A stretch of DNA of 64,000 nucleotides from Wocania_A spongiicola (GTDB lineage: Bacteria; Bacteroidota; Bacteroidia; Flavobacteriales; Flavobacteriaceae): NCBI RefSeq assembly GCF_023502325.1, contig NZ_JAMFLZ010000009.1, positions 74,512 to 138,511 on the forward strand, read 5' to 3'. Positions within the stretch are counted from its first letter, which is position 1; each line of letters opens with the position of its first letter. Both the position numbers and the translations under genes were made by a program. This document shows positions 50,135-57,991 of the stretch, piece by piece. Under the pieces are notes generated by a model. It made no database searches and had not been told where the DNA came from. It worked only from the letters and a program-made list of their open reading frames with translations.

Positions 50135-52916
50135 CCCAAAATGGTTGATTGTTATAAACACGATTCCTGTAATTCTTCTGTCGTTCATTTATTATAACGA
50201 ATTCGATGTTATAAAAACACTTTTAGAGGAAGATAGTATACAACTGTGGTATAACTTTGGAGGCATTCTTTTTGGACTATCAATACTTCTTTTAGGGTAT
50301 GTTCTGTATAGCATTCAACAGAAAAAAGAGGTTTCTGTTTTCTATGCGTTTTCAGCTTTATCAGTATACACAATTTATCTATACATCTATAGTATTTATA
50401 GCTCAGATATTATTCCTTGGAATATTCCTAGATGGATGCTTTCACAAGATTCTGTTTTATACCCTGGTACATTTTTAATGCCAACATTGGCTCATGCTTT
50501 ATTTATTATAGTTATTAAATTGACTTCAAAAGCTAAAGGTTTAAAAGCTTGGAAAAGTTTTTTATTAGCACTTTCAATTCCTCTTCTTACTTATATTTTT
50601 GCTCAAATCATTTTACCTCTTTGGCAACCTACAAGTTATAGATACAATAACCATGTTTTAGTTGTTGGTTTGGTAGTAGGTGTTATTCTATTTCTATTCT
50701 TTTTAATTCGCAGTATTTATATTTTATCCATTAAAAAAGGAAAAAACTGGTCTCAGCTTTATTTAGCAGCAAAGTTTTTGGTAGGCGTCGTGTTTCCATT
50801 ACTCGGTTTACTAATAAATAATAAATTCAACAGTGTTTTTGGTGATTTCAATACACCATGGTTTTATATTATTGCCCTAACAAATGGTCTTCTAATATGT
50901 GTAACCTCATCTGAAAACAAACAGCATAGACTTATCTTATTTATTACCAGATGTATAACATATTCTTTTACATTTTACTTCTTTATTGTGTTTTTACCTT
51001 TCTTGCCCCTATCTGTTATTGCTATTGTTGCTATAGGTTTGGGTTTTTTAATGCTAACTCCTTTAGTGCTATTTATTATTCATACACAAGAATTATCGAG
51101 TGATTATAAATTTCTAAAAAACTTCTACTCTAAACAACTTTTAATTATATCTGGAATTATTGGGTTTCTTGTAATACCAACAATATTAGCTTTATCTTAT
51201 CAAAGAGATAAAATTGTACTACATGAAACTCTAGATTACCTGTATAATCCTAATTACTCCAAGGATTACAATATAAATAAAGAATCTCTTAAAAAAACCT
51301 TGGAGGTTGTTAAACATAATAAATCACGTAATTCTGATTTTTTCATGAGTTCTCAAACACCTTATTTATCAAGTTTTTTTAACTGGATTGTTTTAGATAA
51401 TTTGACTTTATCTGACATAAAAATTAAAACCATTGAAAAAATATTTTTCAACACAAAACCATTTGAATTGAGGGCAGAAAGGTTAAGAAATAAAAACGTA
51501 GACATATCAAACATAAGCTCGAATAGCACTTATAATGAAACTGATAACACATGGACAAGTTGGATAGATTTAGAAATTACAAACGCTAATAAAGACAATT
51601 TCACTTCTGAATATGCAACAACCATAGATTTACCCAACGGGTGCTGGATAAATGATTATTACCTTTATGTTGGTGACAGAAAAGAAATGGGAATTTTAGC
51701 TGAAAAAAAATCAGCCATGTGGATTTTTTCTCAAATAAGAAACATTAATCAAGACCCAGGGTTGTTGCATTATTTAACTGGAAACAAAGTTTCTTTTAGA
51801 GTTTTTCCTTTTTCTGAAAATGAAATAAGAAGAACAGGAATTCAATTTATTCACAAAGAACCTATTACCATTAAAATTGACAATCATAAACTTACTTTAG
51901 GAGAAAAAAAGGAAACCTTAATCAATCATAAAAAGAATGACCAAATCGTTTACATTTCTTCAAAAGAAAAAGAAACACTTAAAAAGATAAAACGAAAACC
52001 TTATTATCATTTTATTATAGATACTTCGCATAAAAAAGATTCGCTAATAAACAACTATATTAAGGTTCTAGATGATTTTATAACTACCAATAATATAGAC
52101 ACAATGGAAGCTAAAATAAGTTTTGCAAATACCTTTGTTGAAACTGAAGGCTTTAATGGTGAATGGAAAAACAGCTTAAAAGAGCAAGAGTTTGAAGGTG
52201 GATTTTATTTAGAACGCGCTATAAAAAAAGTTCTCTTTAATTCATATACTAATCTTTCTAACAAATACCCTATCATTATTGTAGTTACAGATAATATGCT
52301 TGATGCTGTTATAAATAAAAACTTTGCAGATTTTAAAATAGCTTTCCCAGAGAGCAACAGTTTTTATCATCTAAATACATTAGGCTATTTAGCTTCTCAT
52401 AGCCTAGTAAGAAATCCTAAAGATTTTGTAAACGATAATACTGTGGTTGACATTGATAATGAGGTCTTAGCATGGCCAAATCCAATTAGTCCAGTAGCGT
52501 ATTTACCTAATGATAGTTTGCCTAATATTGTTTTGAAAAACTCTGTTTTTGATTTTAGAGAAAATGCTATTGGTGAATCAAACTGGAATACAGGCTTACA
52601 TTTACAAGGAAAATGGTTATCTGATATATTTTATCCTGAGAATACTCAAACAGATTGGAATAATGCTGTAAAAATGAGTTTTAAATCTAAAATAATGACA
52701 CCGCTTACTTCTTACATTGTTGTTGAAAATGAAGCTCAAAAGGCAGCTTTACTTAAAAAACAAAAAGAAGTGTTAGCTGGAAAAAAATCTTTAGACCTTA
52801 ATGAAAGAACACAACGCATGTCTGAACCCAAATTAATACTATTACTAATTTTAATTGGAGTGTTTTTATTTTTAAGGCGACGACAAATTATAAATAACTA
52901 TAAACCATCAACATAG
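50118..52916 (+). CDS. MSEP-CTERM sorting-signal protein (XrtK target) with VIT-like domain
   Basis: A 932-aa membrane protein with about ten N-terminal helices (residues 1-355) and a large extracytoplasmic part. The C-terminus carries MSEP (901-904), a hydrophobic helix (906-919) and RRR (920-922), the XrtK sorting signal. Residues about 472-590 resemble a vault protein inter-alpha-trypsin (VIT) domain (SEYATTIDLPNGCWINDYYLYVGDRKEMG in part), and about 628-800 has a von Willebrand A-like pattern (YYHFIIDTSHKKDS). The stop overlaps the convergent dehydrogenase gene by 19 bases. Function is unknown; the pair with exosortase K is established as a family. Confidence 0.85.
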   Translation: MKNLLNPKWLIVINTIPVILLSFIYYNEFDVIKTLLEEDSIQLWYNFGGILFGLSILLLGYVLYSIQQKKEVSVFYAFSALSVYTIYLYIYSIYSSDIIPWNIPRWMLSQDSVLYPGTFLMPTLAHALFIIVIKLTSKAKGLKAWKSFLLALSIPLLTYIFAQIILPLWQPTSYRYNNHVLVVGLVVGVILFLFFLIRSIYILSIKKGKNWSQLYLAAKFLVGVVFPLLGLLINNKFNSVFGDFNTPWFYIIALTNGLLICVTSSENKQHRLILFITRCITYSFTFYFFIVFLPFLPLSVIAIVAIGLGFLMLTPLVLFIIHTQELSSDYKFLKNFYSKQLLIISGIIGFLVIPTILALSYQRDKIVLHETLDYLYNPNYSKDYNINKESLKKTLEVVKHNKSRNSDFFMSSQTPYLSSFFNWIVLDNLTLSDIKIKTIEKIFFNTKPFELRAERLRNKNVDISNISSNSTYNETDNTWTSWIDLEITNANKDNFTSEYATTIDLPNGCWINDYYLYVGDRKEMGILAEKKSAMWIFSQIRNINQDPGLLHYLTGNKVSFRVFPFSENEIRRTGIQFIHKEPITIKIDNHKLTLGEKKETLINHKKNDQIVYISSKEKETLKKIKRKPYYHFIIDTSHKKDSLINNYIKVLDDFITTNNIDTMEAKISFANTFVETEGFNGEWKNSLKEQEFEGGFYLERAIKKVLFNSYTNLSNKYPIIIVVTDNMLDAVINKNFADFKIAFPESNSFYHLNTLGYLASHSLVRNPKDFVNDNTVVDIDNEVLAWPNPISPVAYLPNDSLPNIVLKNSVFDFRENAIGESNWNTGLHLQGKWLSDIFYPENTQTDWNNAVKMSFKSKIMTPLTSYIVVENEAQKAALLKKQKEVLAGKKSLDLNERTQRMSEPKLILLLILIGVFLFLRRRQIINNYKPST

Positions 52917-54100
52917 CTTTGTAAATAAGCAAAACGCTCAGTGAGTTTTCCGTTTTCTGTAATTTTAGCACGCTGTAAAACTCCATCTTTATCATCATTA
53001 AAAAATGCAGGGATAACATGCTCTAAAAACATATCGCCAAAACCTTCGCTTGCATCTTTAGGGAGTTCGCATGGCAAATTATCGACTGCCATAACAGTTA
53101 TTGCATTGTTTGCATCAAAATCAACTTCACTTTCTGTTTGTGGATCATAACCATAAAAAGGTTCTGCAATAGTAGAAGCTCGTAATGTTGATGCTACAGG
53201 TCCGTCAACATCGCAAGAAATGTCGGCTACTAAATTGATATTAAAATTTGGTTGTTTGGCATCTTCTCTTGTAAATAAGTAAGGTGCATTATTACCATAA
53301 AAATGACCAGCTATAAAAAAATCGGTTTCTTTGGCGTATGGCATAAAATTACTTTCATAACCTGTTGGGTCTTTATAAAACTCCCACTTATCACCTACTT
53401 TGCCATCTTTACGCTTACTATATTCCATTACATCAACCAAACAATAAACAGGTTCTGTAAATTTTGATGTTAAATATAAAGCATCACTTACTTGTTTTAC
53501 TTTTAAATGATCCAGAATTTCTTTTGCGCCATGGGCTACTTTTCCTGTACCAGATAATAAAATTTTAATATTTGGCAAAGTAATTTTATCTAACTCACGC
53601 TTAACAGCATCTAAATCGGCTAGTGTTTCTACTTTTGGCAAACTAAATAAATTATCTCTTAAACCCAATGCTCTAAACCCATTATAAGCGCCTACCAATC
53701 CTGCATAGCGGCCAAAGCCTATTAATCTGAAACCTTTTTCGTTTACTATGGTTTCGTGGTCGTACAACTCAATATTTTTATCAAGAATTGCTTGAAGTAA
53801 TTTACGATTATAGGGCTGCTTCTTTATGGTGTGCGAAAAGAAAAAATATTTTTTATTTGGAATTAAGTTTTCAATAGGTACTTCTTTTACACCAATCATA
53901 ACATCGCAATTACTTACATCATTTGTAACTTCTAGTCCATTGCTTATGTATTGCTCATCTGGAAAAACACGAATATCTGACGTTTCAACCTTAAATTCTC
54001 CCTGAGGAAATTTCTCTTTAGTTTCTGCAAATTTTTCAGGAGAAAATACAACACGTCTATCTGGTGGGTTTTTACGCTCTTTTATAATGGCAAACTTCAT
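52898..54100 (-). CDS. Saccharopine/alanine dehydrogenase-like NAD(P)-dependent oxidoreductase
   Basis: A protein of 400 aa. The N-terminal AlaDH/PNT-type domain (FAIIKERKNPPDRRVVFSPEKF) and the C-terminal NAD-binding region (NIKILLSGTGKVAHGAKEIL, GxGxxAxG with T at the second Gly) resemble Lys1-type saccharopine dehydrogenase, with the DHETIVNEKGFRLIGFGRYAGLVGAYNGF block, core GFGRYAGLVGAYNG. The substrate cannot be fixed. Its stop overlaps the MSEP-CTERM gene by 19 bases. Confidence 0.78.
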   Translation of the reverse strand: MKFAIIKERKNPPDRRVVFSPEKFAETKEKFPQGEFKVETSDIRVFPDEQYISNGLEVTNDVSNCDVMIGVKEVPIENLIPNKKYFFFSHTIKKQPYNRKLLQAILDKNIELYDHETIVNEKGFRLIGFGRYAGLVGAYNGFRALGLRDNLFSLPKVETLADLDAVKRELDKITLPNIKILLSGTGKVAHGAKEILDHLKVKQVSDALYLTSKFTEPVYCLVDVMEYSKRKDGKVGDKWEFYKDPTGYESNFMPYAKETDFFIAGHFYGNNAPYLFTREDAKQPNFNINLVADISCDVDGPVASTLRASTIAEPFYGYDPQTESEVDFDANNAITVMAVDNLPCELPKDASEGFGDMFLEHVIPAFFNDDKDGVLQRAKITENGKLTERFAYLQSYVDGL

Positions 54101-54165
54101 ATATATTTTGGTATAAATTTTGTACGAAAATAAGAGTTAATGCAGGTGTATACAAACTTTTTTGA

Positions 54166-54173
54166 TAACTTTG
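54166..54173 (+). promoter_or_regulatory. Candidate -7 box of the ssrA promoter
   Basis: TAACTTTG matches TAnnTTTG exactly. The predicted start site (about 54180) falls at the edge of repeat copy 2, so the precursor would carry the repeat as a 5' leader of about 115 nt. No good -33 TTG is seen; evidence is the single box and the lack of another between the repeat and ssrA. Confidence 0.4.
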
Positions 54174-54179
54174 CTGCCC

Positions 54180-54276
54180 GCGTTAAGGATTGAAACGGCA
54201 TCCTTTTGCTTTTTTGCAAAAGATATAGTGGAAAGCCTGATCCACTTTTGCTATTAAAAGCAAAAGTGGGTAACGC
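54180..54276 (-). repeat. Structured repeat element, copy 2
   Basis: A 97-bp element on the minus strand between the dehydrogenase start and ssrA. It ends with GCGTTA/TAACGC (54180 and 54271-54276). The core blocks GATTGAAACGGCATCC (54188-54203) and AGATATAGTGGAAAGC (54221-54236) are the reverse complement of those in copy 1. Hairpin arms CTTTTGC/GCAAAAG (54203-54222) and CCACTTTTGCT/AGCAAAAGTGG (54242-54269) differ from copy 1 but are perfect. Confidence 0.75.
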
Positions 54277-54294
54277 CAACATAAAATTAATAAT

Positions 54295-54685
54295 GGGGTC
54301 GACTGGTTTTGACAGCGAGATTAATTAAACGGTAAGCACGTCGTGTAATGGCATTGAAACACGTTAAAGGCTAGACCAAATTTTAAACGGCGAGAATAAC
54401 TACGCTTTAGCTGCATAATCTGAATTATAGTAAGATTAGCCTTGTCCTACTAGGTAGGAAAGCTTTATGTCTCTGGAAAGCCTTGGTTAACGGCGTTCCA
54501 TTTTGAGGCATCGTAAATGTTAACATAGATTTTGTGGCGCTTTGACACATTTTTGAAACTAAAAAAGATAAGTTGTAAGTAGAATGTTTTTAATCGGCTT
54601 ACAATCGAAAACCAAGAAAAAACTAAGCGTGTAGAAAACTCTTTGGTTACTTGTTTGGACGAGAGTTCGATTCTCTCCGACTCCA
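54295..54685 (+). ncRNA. ssrA: Transfer-messenger RNA (tmRNA)
   Basis: This rescues stalled ribosomes. It is about 391 nt long. The 5' end GGGGTCGACTGG pairs with 3' CGACTCC (acceptor stem, one G-T), discriminator A, with the T-arm-like GAGAGTTCGATTCTCTCC at the 3' end. The tag reading frame is at 54389-54418 and encodes GENNYALAA followed by TAA. The CCA is not encoded. An 81-codon minus-strand frame inside it (54465-54710) is a shadow. Confidence 0.95.
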
Positions 54686-54710
54686 CTTTTTGAGTACCAA
54701 ATCGAAACAA

Positions 54711-54744
54711 AAACCTGTAAATCGTTGATTTACAGGTTTTTTAA
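54711..54744. terminator. Bidirectional terminator after ssrA
   Basis: A 13-bp stem with arms AAACCTGTAAATC and GATTTACAGGTTT around GTT is followed by TTTT on plus and by GTTTC-type T-run on minus. It ends ssrA and the convergent immunity-like gene. Confidence 0.75.
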
Positions 54745-55196
54745 TTTTCTAATTGTTTAACAAATTCTTTTTTTAAATCCTCGTAGATAGAAAAAATCTC
54801 TTTTAATATTTCTTTCAATTCTTCTTCAGAACCATATTTTGGCAAAGCACCGCATTTTAGCCTCTCAAAAGGTATTCCTAAATCTTCTGGGAAGAAATCA
54901 ATTCTTCCTTGAGGTTCAATAGTTTTTCCATCAACATCAAGAAAAAACAAAGTTTCAATTACCCCTCCTTTTATTACCATATGTAAAGAAAATGAAATCT
55001 CATTATTTTCTTCTTTTATCTGATAAAAACTTCCATTAGAAACATATTTATATTTATAGTTAAAGGAATCTAAAACTTCTTTTTGTATTTGTTTTGTAGA
55101 ATCTCTCATTCTATTATCAAAATCATTATACTTTTCACAAATAGATTGATAGCGATTTACAAAATCTATATTCTCAAATATTTTTTTTAATTTCAT
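54741..55196 (-). CDS. Probable immunity protein of the adjacent toxin
   Basis: A 151-aa cytosolic protein with no recognisable family. It is acidic and has a helical N-terminus (FENIDFVNRYQSICEKYNDFDNRMRDS), a beta-rich central part and a helical C-terminus. The start is 1 base after the stop of the toxin-like lipoprotein gene; immunity genes normally follow toxins like this. Assignment is by context only. Confidence 0.55.
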   Translation of the reverse strand: MKLKKIFENIDFVNRYQSICEKYNDFDNRMRDSTKQIQKEVLDSFNYKYKYVSNGSFYQIKEENNEISFSLHMVIKGGVIETLFFLDVDGKTIEPQGRIDFFPEDLGIPFERLKCGALPKYGSEEELKEILKEIFSIYEDLKKEFVKQLEN

Positions 55197-55197
55197 G

Positions 55198-57219
55198 TTA
55201 TTCTGCTAAATATTTAATTCTAATGAGTACATTATTGTCCACATTAAACTGTGTCAATACCTGTTGAAATATAGTACTATTTTCAAAAAATGACTTATTT
55301 GATAAAGGTATTTCCAAAAAGTAATCACCGTCCAATACTTTGTTGTCAAAGAACCCTTTAAATTTAGGTGCATTTATTTCTGCCCCTTTTGGGTATTTGT
55401 TAATTAATTCCTGTAAATAGCTTTTAAAAGTTTCAGGTTTTATATTACTTAAAGTAGTAGCTTTCCTTGATATGATTTCTTGACCTGGTTTATAAGAATC
55501 CAATCGTTTACCATTTTTTAATGCAACCTCATTATATTTGTATATATCTCTAGCCTTATCATTAAAATCATTCCCGCGTTTAAAAAGCGCTTTCACTTCT
55601 GGCCAAGTTAATTTACTACCTTTCTTTGCAGAAAGATCTGCTATTTCTTGCCCAACTTCAATAATTATTTCATCGTCGAGTATATCACCTTTTCTTAGAG
55701 CTTCTTGCAAAAGGTCTTTTGCTCCTTCAGCATAATTATCGAAATGCTGTAAGGTTTCTTTGGTAAGTTCTTTTACAGTTCTGGTAAACACTTTATCGCC
55801 GTTTTTTATGACAAATTTCCAGACTTTGCCAGTTCCTTTGCTAATAGGTTTTAAGATTTTTCCACCAGGTATAAAGCCAACAATCATAAACCCAGCTGTA
55901 GCGGCTTTGTTTTGTTCAACGCCATCAAAATCTTTGCCATCAATAAGGATTATAATATCTTCAAGAGGTGTAGCATATCTTGCAGTGGTGGCAACACCAG
56001 ACCAAAAAGCTTTTAATAAAAAATCTATATCGGCTTTAGGATAATCCGCGGGAGGTAATCTATACTCGTAATACTGCTCAGTTTCTTCACTGTAGATATA
56101 ATGGTATCCTTCTGCTGGAAAATCAGAAGTCCATTTAACATCATCATTTATTTTACTTCCATTTGCGGAGGCTAATAAATGAAGTCCGTTTTCTAATTTG
56201 TAGTATACGTCTCCTGTACTAAGGTCAACAGCAGAATGGGTGTGTTTTAGAGCTTCTCGATTTCTAAAAACGCCTTTATTTTCTTTGTATTGAAGAGTTT
56301 TTGAGTCTGTATCAATAAGCATTTCTATAGCAATGCGCATTTTAACTTCGTTTATAGCGTTTTCAGAAAGGTTAGATACTAAAAAAGAATTCAATTCTAT
56401 CGCAATACTTTCGTTTTTGTTTAACCAATCTCTCTCACTCTTTTTTAAGATTAAATATTTTTTTAAACTTATAACAGCACTAATATCGGTTGTACTTGTT
56501 GGTGATGTAACTACAGGCTGAAAAGGTGAAGAAACAGGAGACCCTCCTCCGCCGTCATGACAGCTTGGGATACGATAAGATTGGGTTACTATATCTGGAT
56601 GACCACACGCTGCTTCTTCATGATTTTCATCTGAATGACATGAGCAGTTTACTTCAGTAGTAACAAAAACAGTACAGCCACCACTTCCTCCTCTAGACAT
56701 CATATTAATTTGATCTATATCTAAAGATTCTATAGACATATTATCGTCTAGATTAATATAAAGACCTTGGTCTATAATTTGTTTTTCTTCTTCAGTTAAA
56801 TAATAGGTTACTATAAAAGCTTCATAACTACCATCTTCTGATAAGGATATAACAATATTTTTGATATTAAAGTTTTCTTCCTCATTATAAATTGAAAAGG
56901 TATACGAATGATAATCATTTTCTAAATCCTCTATATAAGTAGCTTCGCTTAAATCAAGGTCTATCTTTGAGCTATTATCTTTTGACTTAGAACTTACATT
57001 TGATTTTTTTGTTTTCTCCTTAAGTGAAGAAAGTTTATTAATCAGTTTTGTATTGTCTTTAAATTCTTTTTGTTTATACCTAGTTAATAAATATTTGCTG
57101 TTATTATCTTGCTCTGTTTCTTGTAAATCATCATTTTGTTTTTGGCAGTTTGTTAATAATGAAATTCCAAAGATTAGAATTCCAATTTTAAATAAGTTCT
57201 TCAGTTTATGTTTGTTCAT
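55198..57219 (-). CDS. Lipoprotein with C-terminal polymorphic-toxin-like domain
   Basis: A 673-aa exported lipoprotein (signal ending SLLTNC, Cys25). The middle has a Cys/His-rich segment (CTVFVTTEVNCSCHSDENHEEAACGH in part) around residues 180-205. A pre-toxin-TG-like helix (ATPLEDIIILIDGKDFDG, IPGGKILKPISK) near 390-460 precedes the C-terminal domain (about 537-673). That domain has YKYNEV, DSYKPGQEIISRK and LDGDYFLEIP, the pattern of a toxin domain seen at the end of LXG/Rhs-type proteins. The nuclease or other activity is unknown. A following immunity-like gene supports the assignment. Confidence 0.68.
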   Translation of the reverse strand: MNKHKLKNLFKIGILIFGISLLTNCQKQNDDLQETEQDNNSKYLLTRYKQKEFKDNTKLINKLSSLKEKTKKSNVSSKSKDNSSKIDLDLSEATYIEDLENDYHSYTFSIYNEEENFNIKNIVISLSEDGSYEAFIVTYYLTEEEKQIIDQGLYINLDDNMSIESLDIDQINMMSRGGSGGCTVFVTTEVNCSCHSDENHEEAACGHPDIVTQSYRIPSCHDGGGGSPVSSPFQPVVTSPTSTTDISAVISLKKYLILKKSERDWLNKNESIAIELNSFLVSNLSENAINEVKMRIAIEMLIDTDSKTLQYKENKGVFRNREALKHTHSAVDLSTGDVYYKLENGLHLLASANGSKINDDVKWTSDFPAEGYHYIYSEETEQYYEYRLPPADYPKADIDFLLKAFWSGVATTARYATPLEDIIILIDGKDFDGVEQNKAATAGFMIVGFIPGGKILKPISKGTGKVWKFVIKNGDKVFTRTVKELTKETLQHFDNYAEGAKDLLQEALRKGDILDDEIIIEVGQEIADLSAKKGSKLTWPEVKALFKRGNDFNDKARDIYKYNEVALKNGKRLDSYKPGQEIISRKATTLSNIKPETFKSYLQELINKYPKGAEINAPKFKGFFDNKVLDGDYFLEIPLSNKSFFENSTIFQQVLTQFNVDNNVLIRIKYLAE

Positions 57220-57991
57220 GTGTTCCGTTGTTTAAAGTTAATAAAAATGTTTCAATGTGAGAGCATAAAAAATTGCTTATTTACAATGTAAAAAATTATA
57301 AATATAAAATCTTGAGGCTAGAGTAGCAAAAGTGTTTCGAAGCCTAAAACATCTAATTTTTTTTGATATTAGTTATTTTTATTACACCAATAAATAACAG
57401 AATTTCGGTTTTTAATTCTTAAGTGTTAAAACCAGTGCTTAATTTGAGTAGAATATGAAACAAGCGAAATACCTCTGTGTTCCAATAGTTATAGATAATC
57501 CGTTTATCTTCTTTTCGAATTGTGTTTTTTGCTTAAAACTAACCTCATTTTGGTTTGACTAATTTAAAGGATAACTATCAAGATTACTCATTAGGTAATG
57601 GGATTCTTAAACATTATCCACGTTAGTTTATGTCGCTCTACATCACGTTACTTTAGGTCTAATCTATATTATTAAATCTAGTTCAATACGTTTAAGAATA
57701 TATACTATAAGAAAAAATTAAAAGCTCTGTGTTTTTTTATTTTACTACCTATTTGCTACCTAAAGTTTAAGATTTTTTGGAGTTTTTTTTTCTTCTTTTG
57801 TGAATTTAAGTATTTAAAGGGTTTTATAACTTAAAGAAACTATATAGTTATTCTATTTATAATGTAGGTCAAATTTAAGATAATTCAAACCAATCTTATC
57901 ATAATAGTTTTAAATATAGTCAATAAATAATTCATTGAATATATCTAGATGAAGACTTCACTTCTTAAATTTTACTTTTAACGCAAACTTC
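57220..57991. other. Long intergenic region without recognised content
   Basis: About 770 bases between the toxin-like gene (minus) and the giant adhesin gene (plus), very A+T-rich. I see no tRNA, no ORF over 60 codons, no terminator hairpin and no TAnnTTTG box with a proper TTG. It must contain the two divergent promoters. Degenerate leftovers of a transferred gene are possible, but nothing supports that. Confidence 0.5.

Noticed and set aside
54465..54710. 81-codon frame on the minus strand
   Set aside because: It lies within the tmRNA and its terminator spacer. The sequence is explained by RNA structure and has no protein family resemblance.
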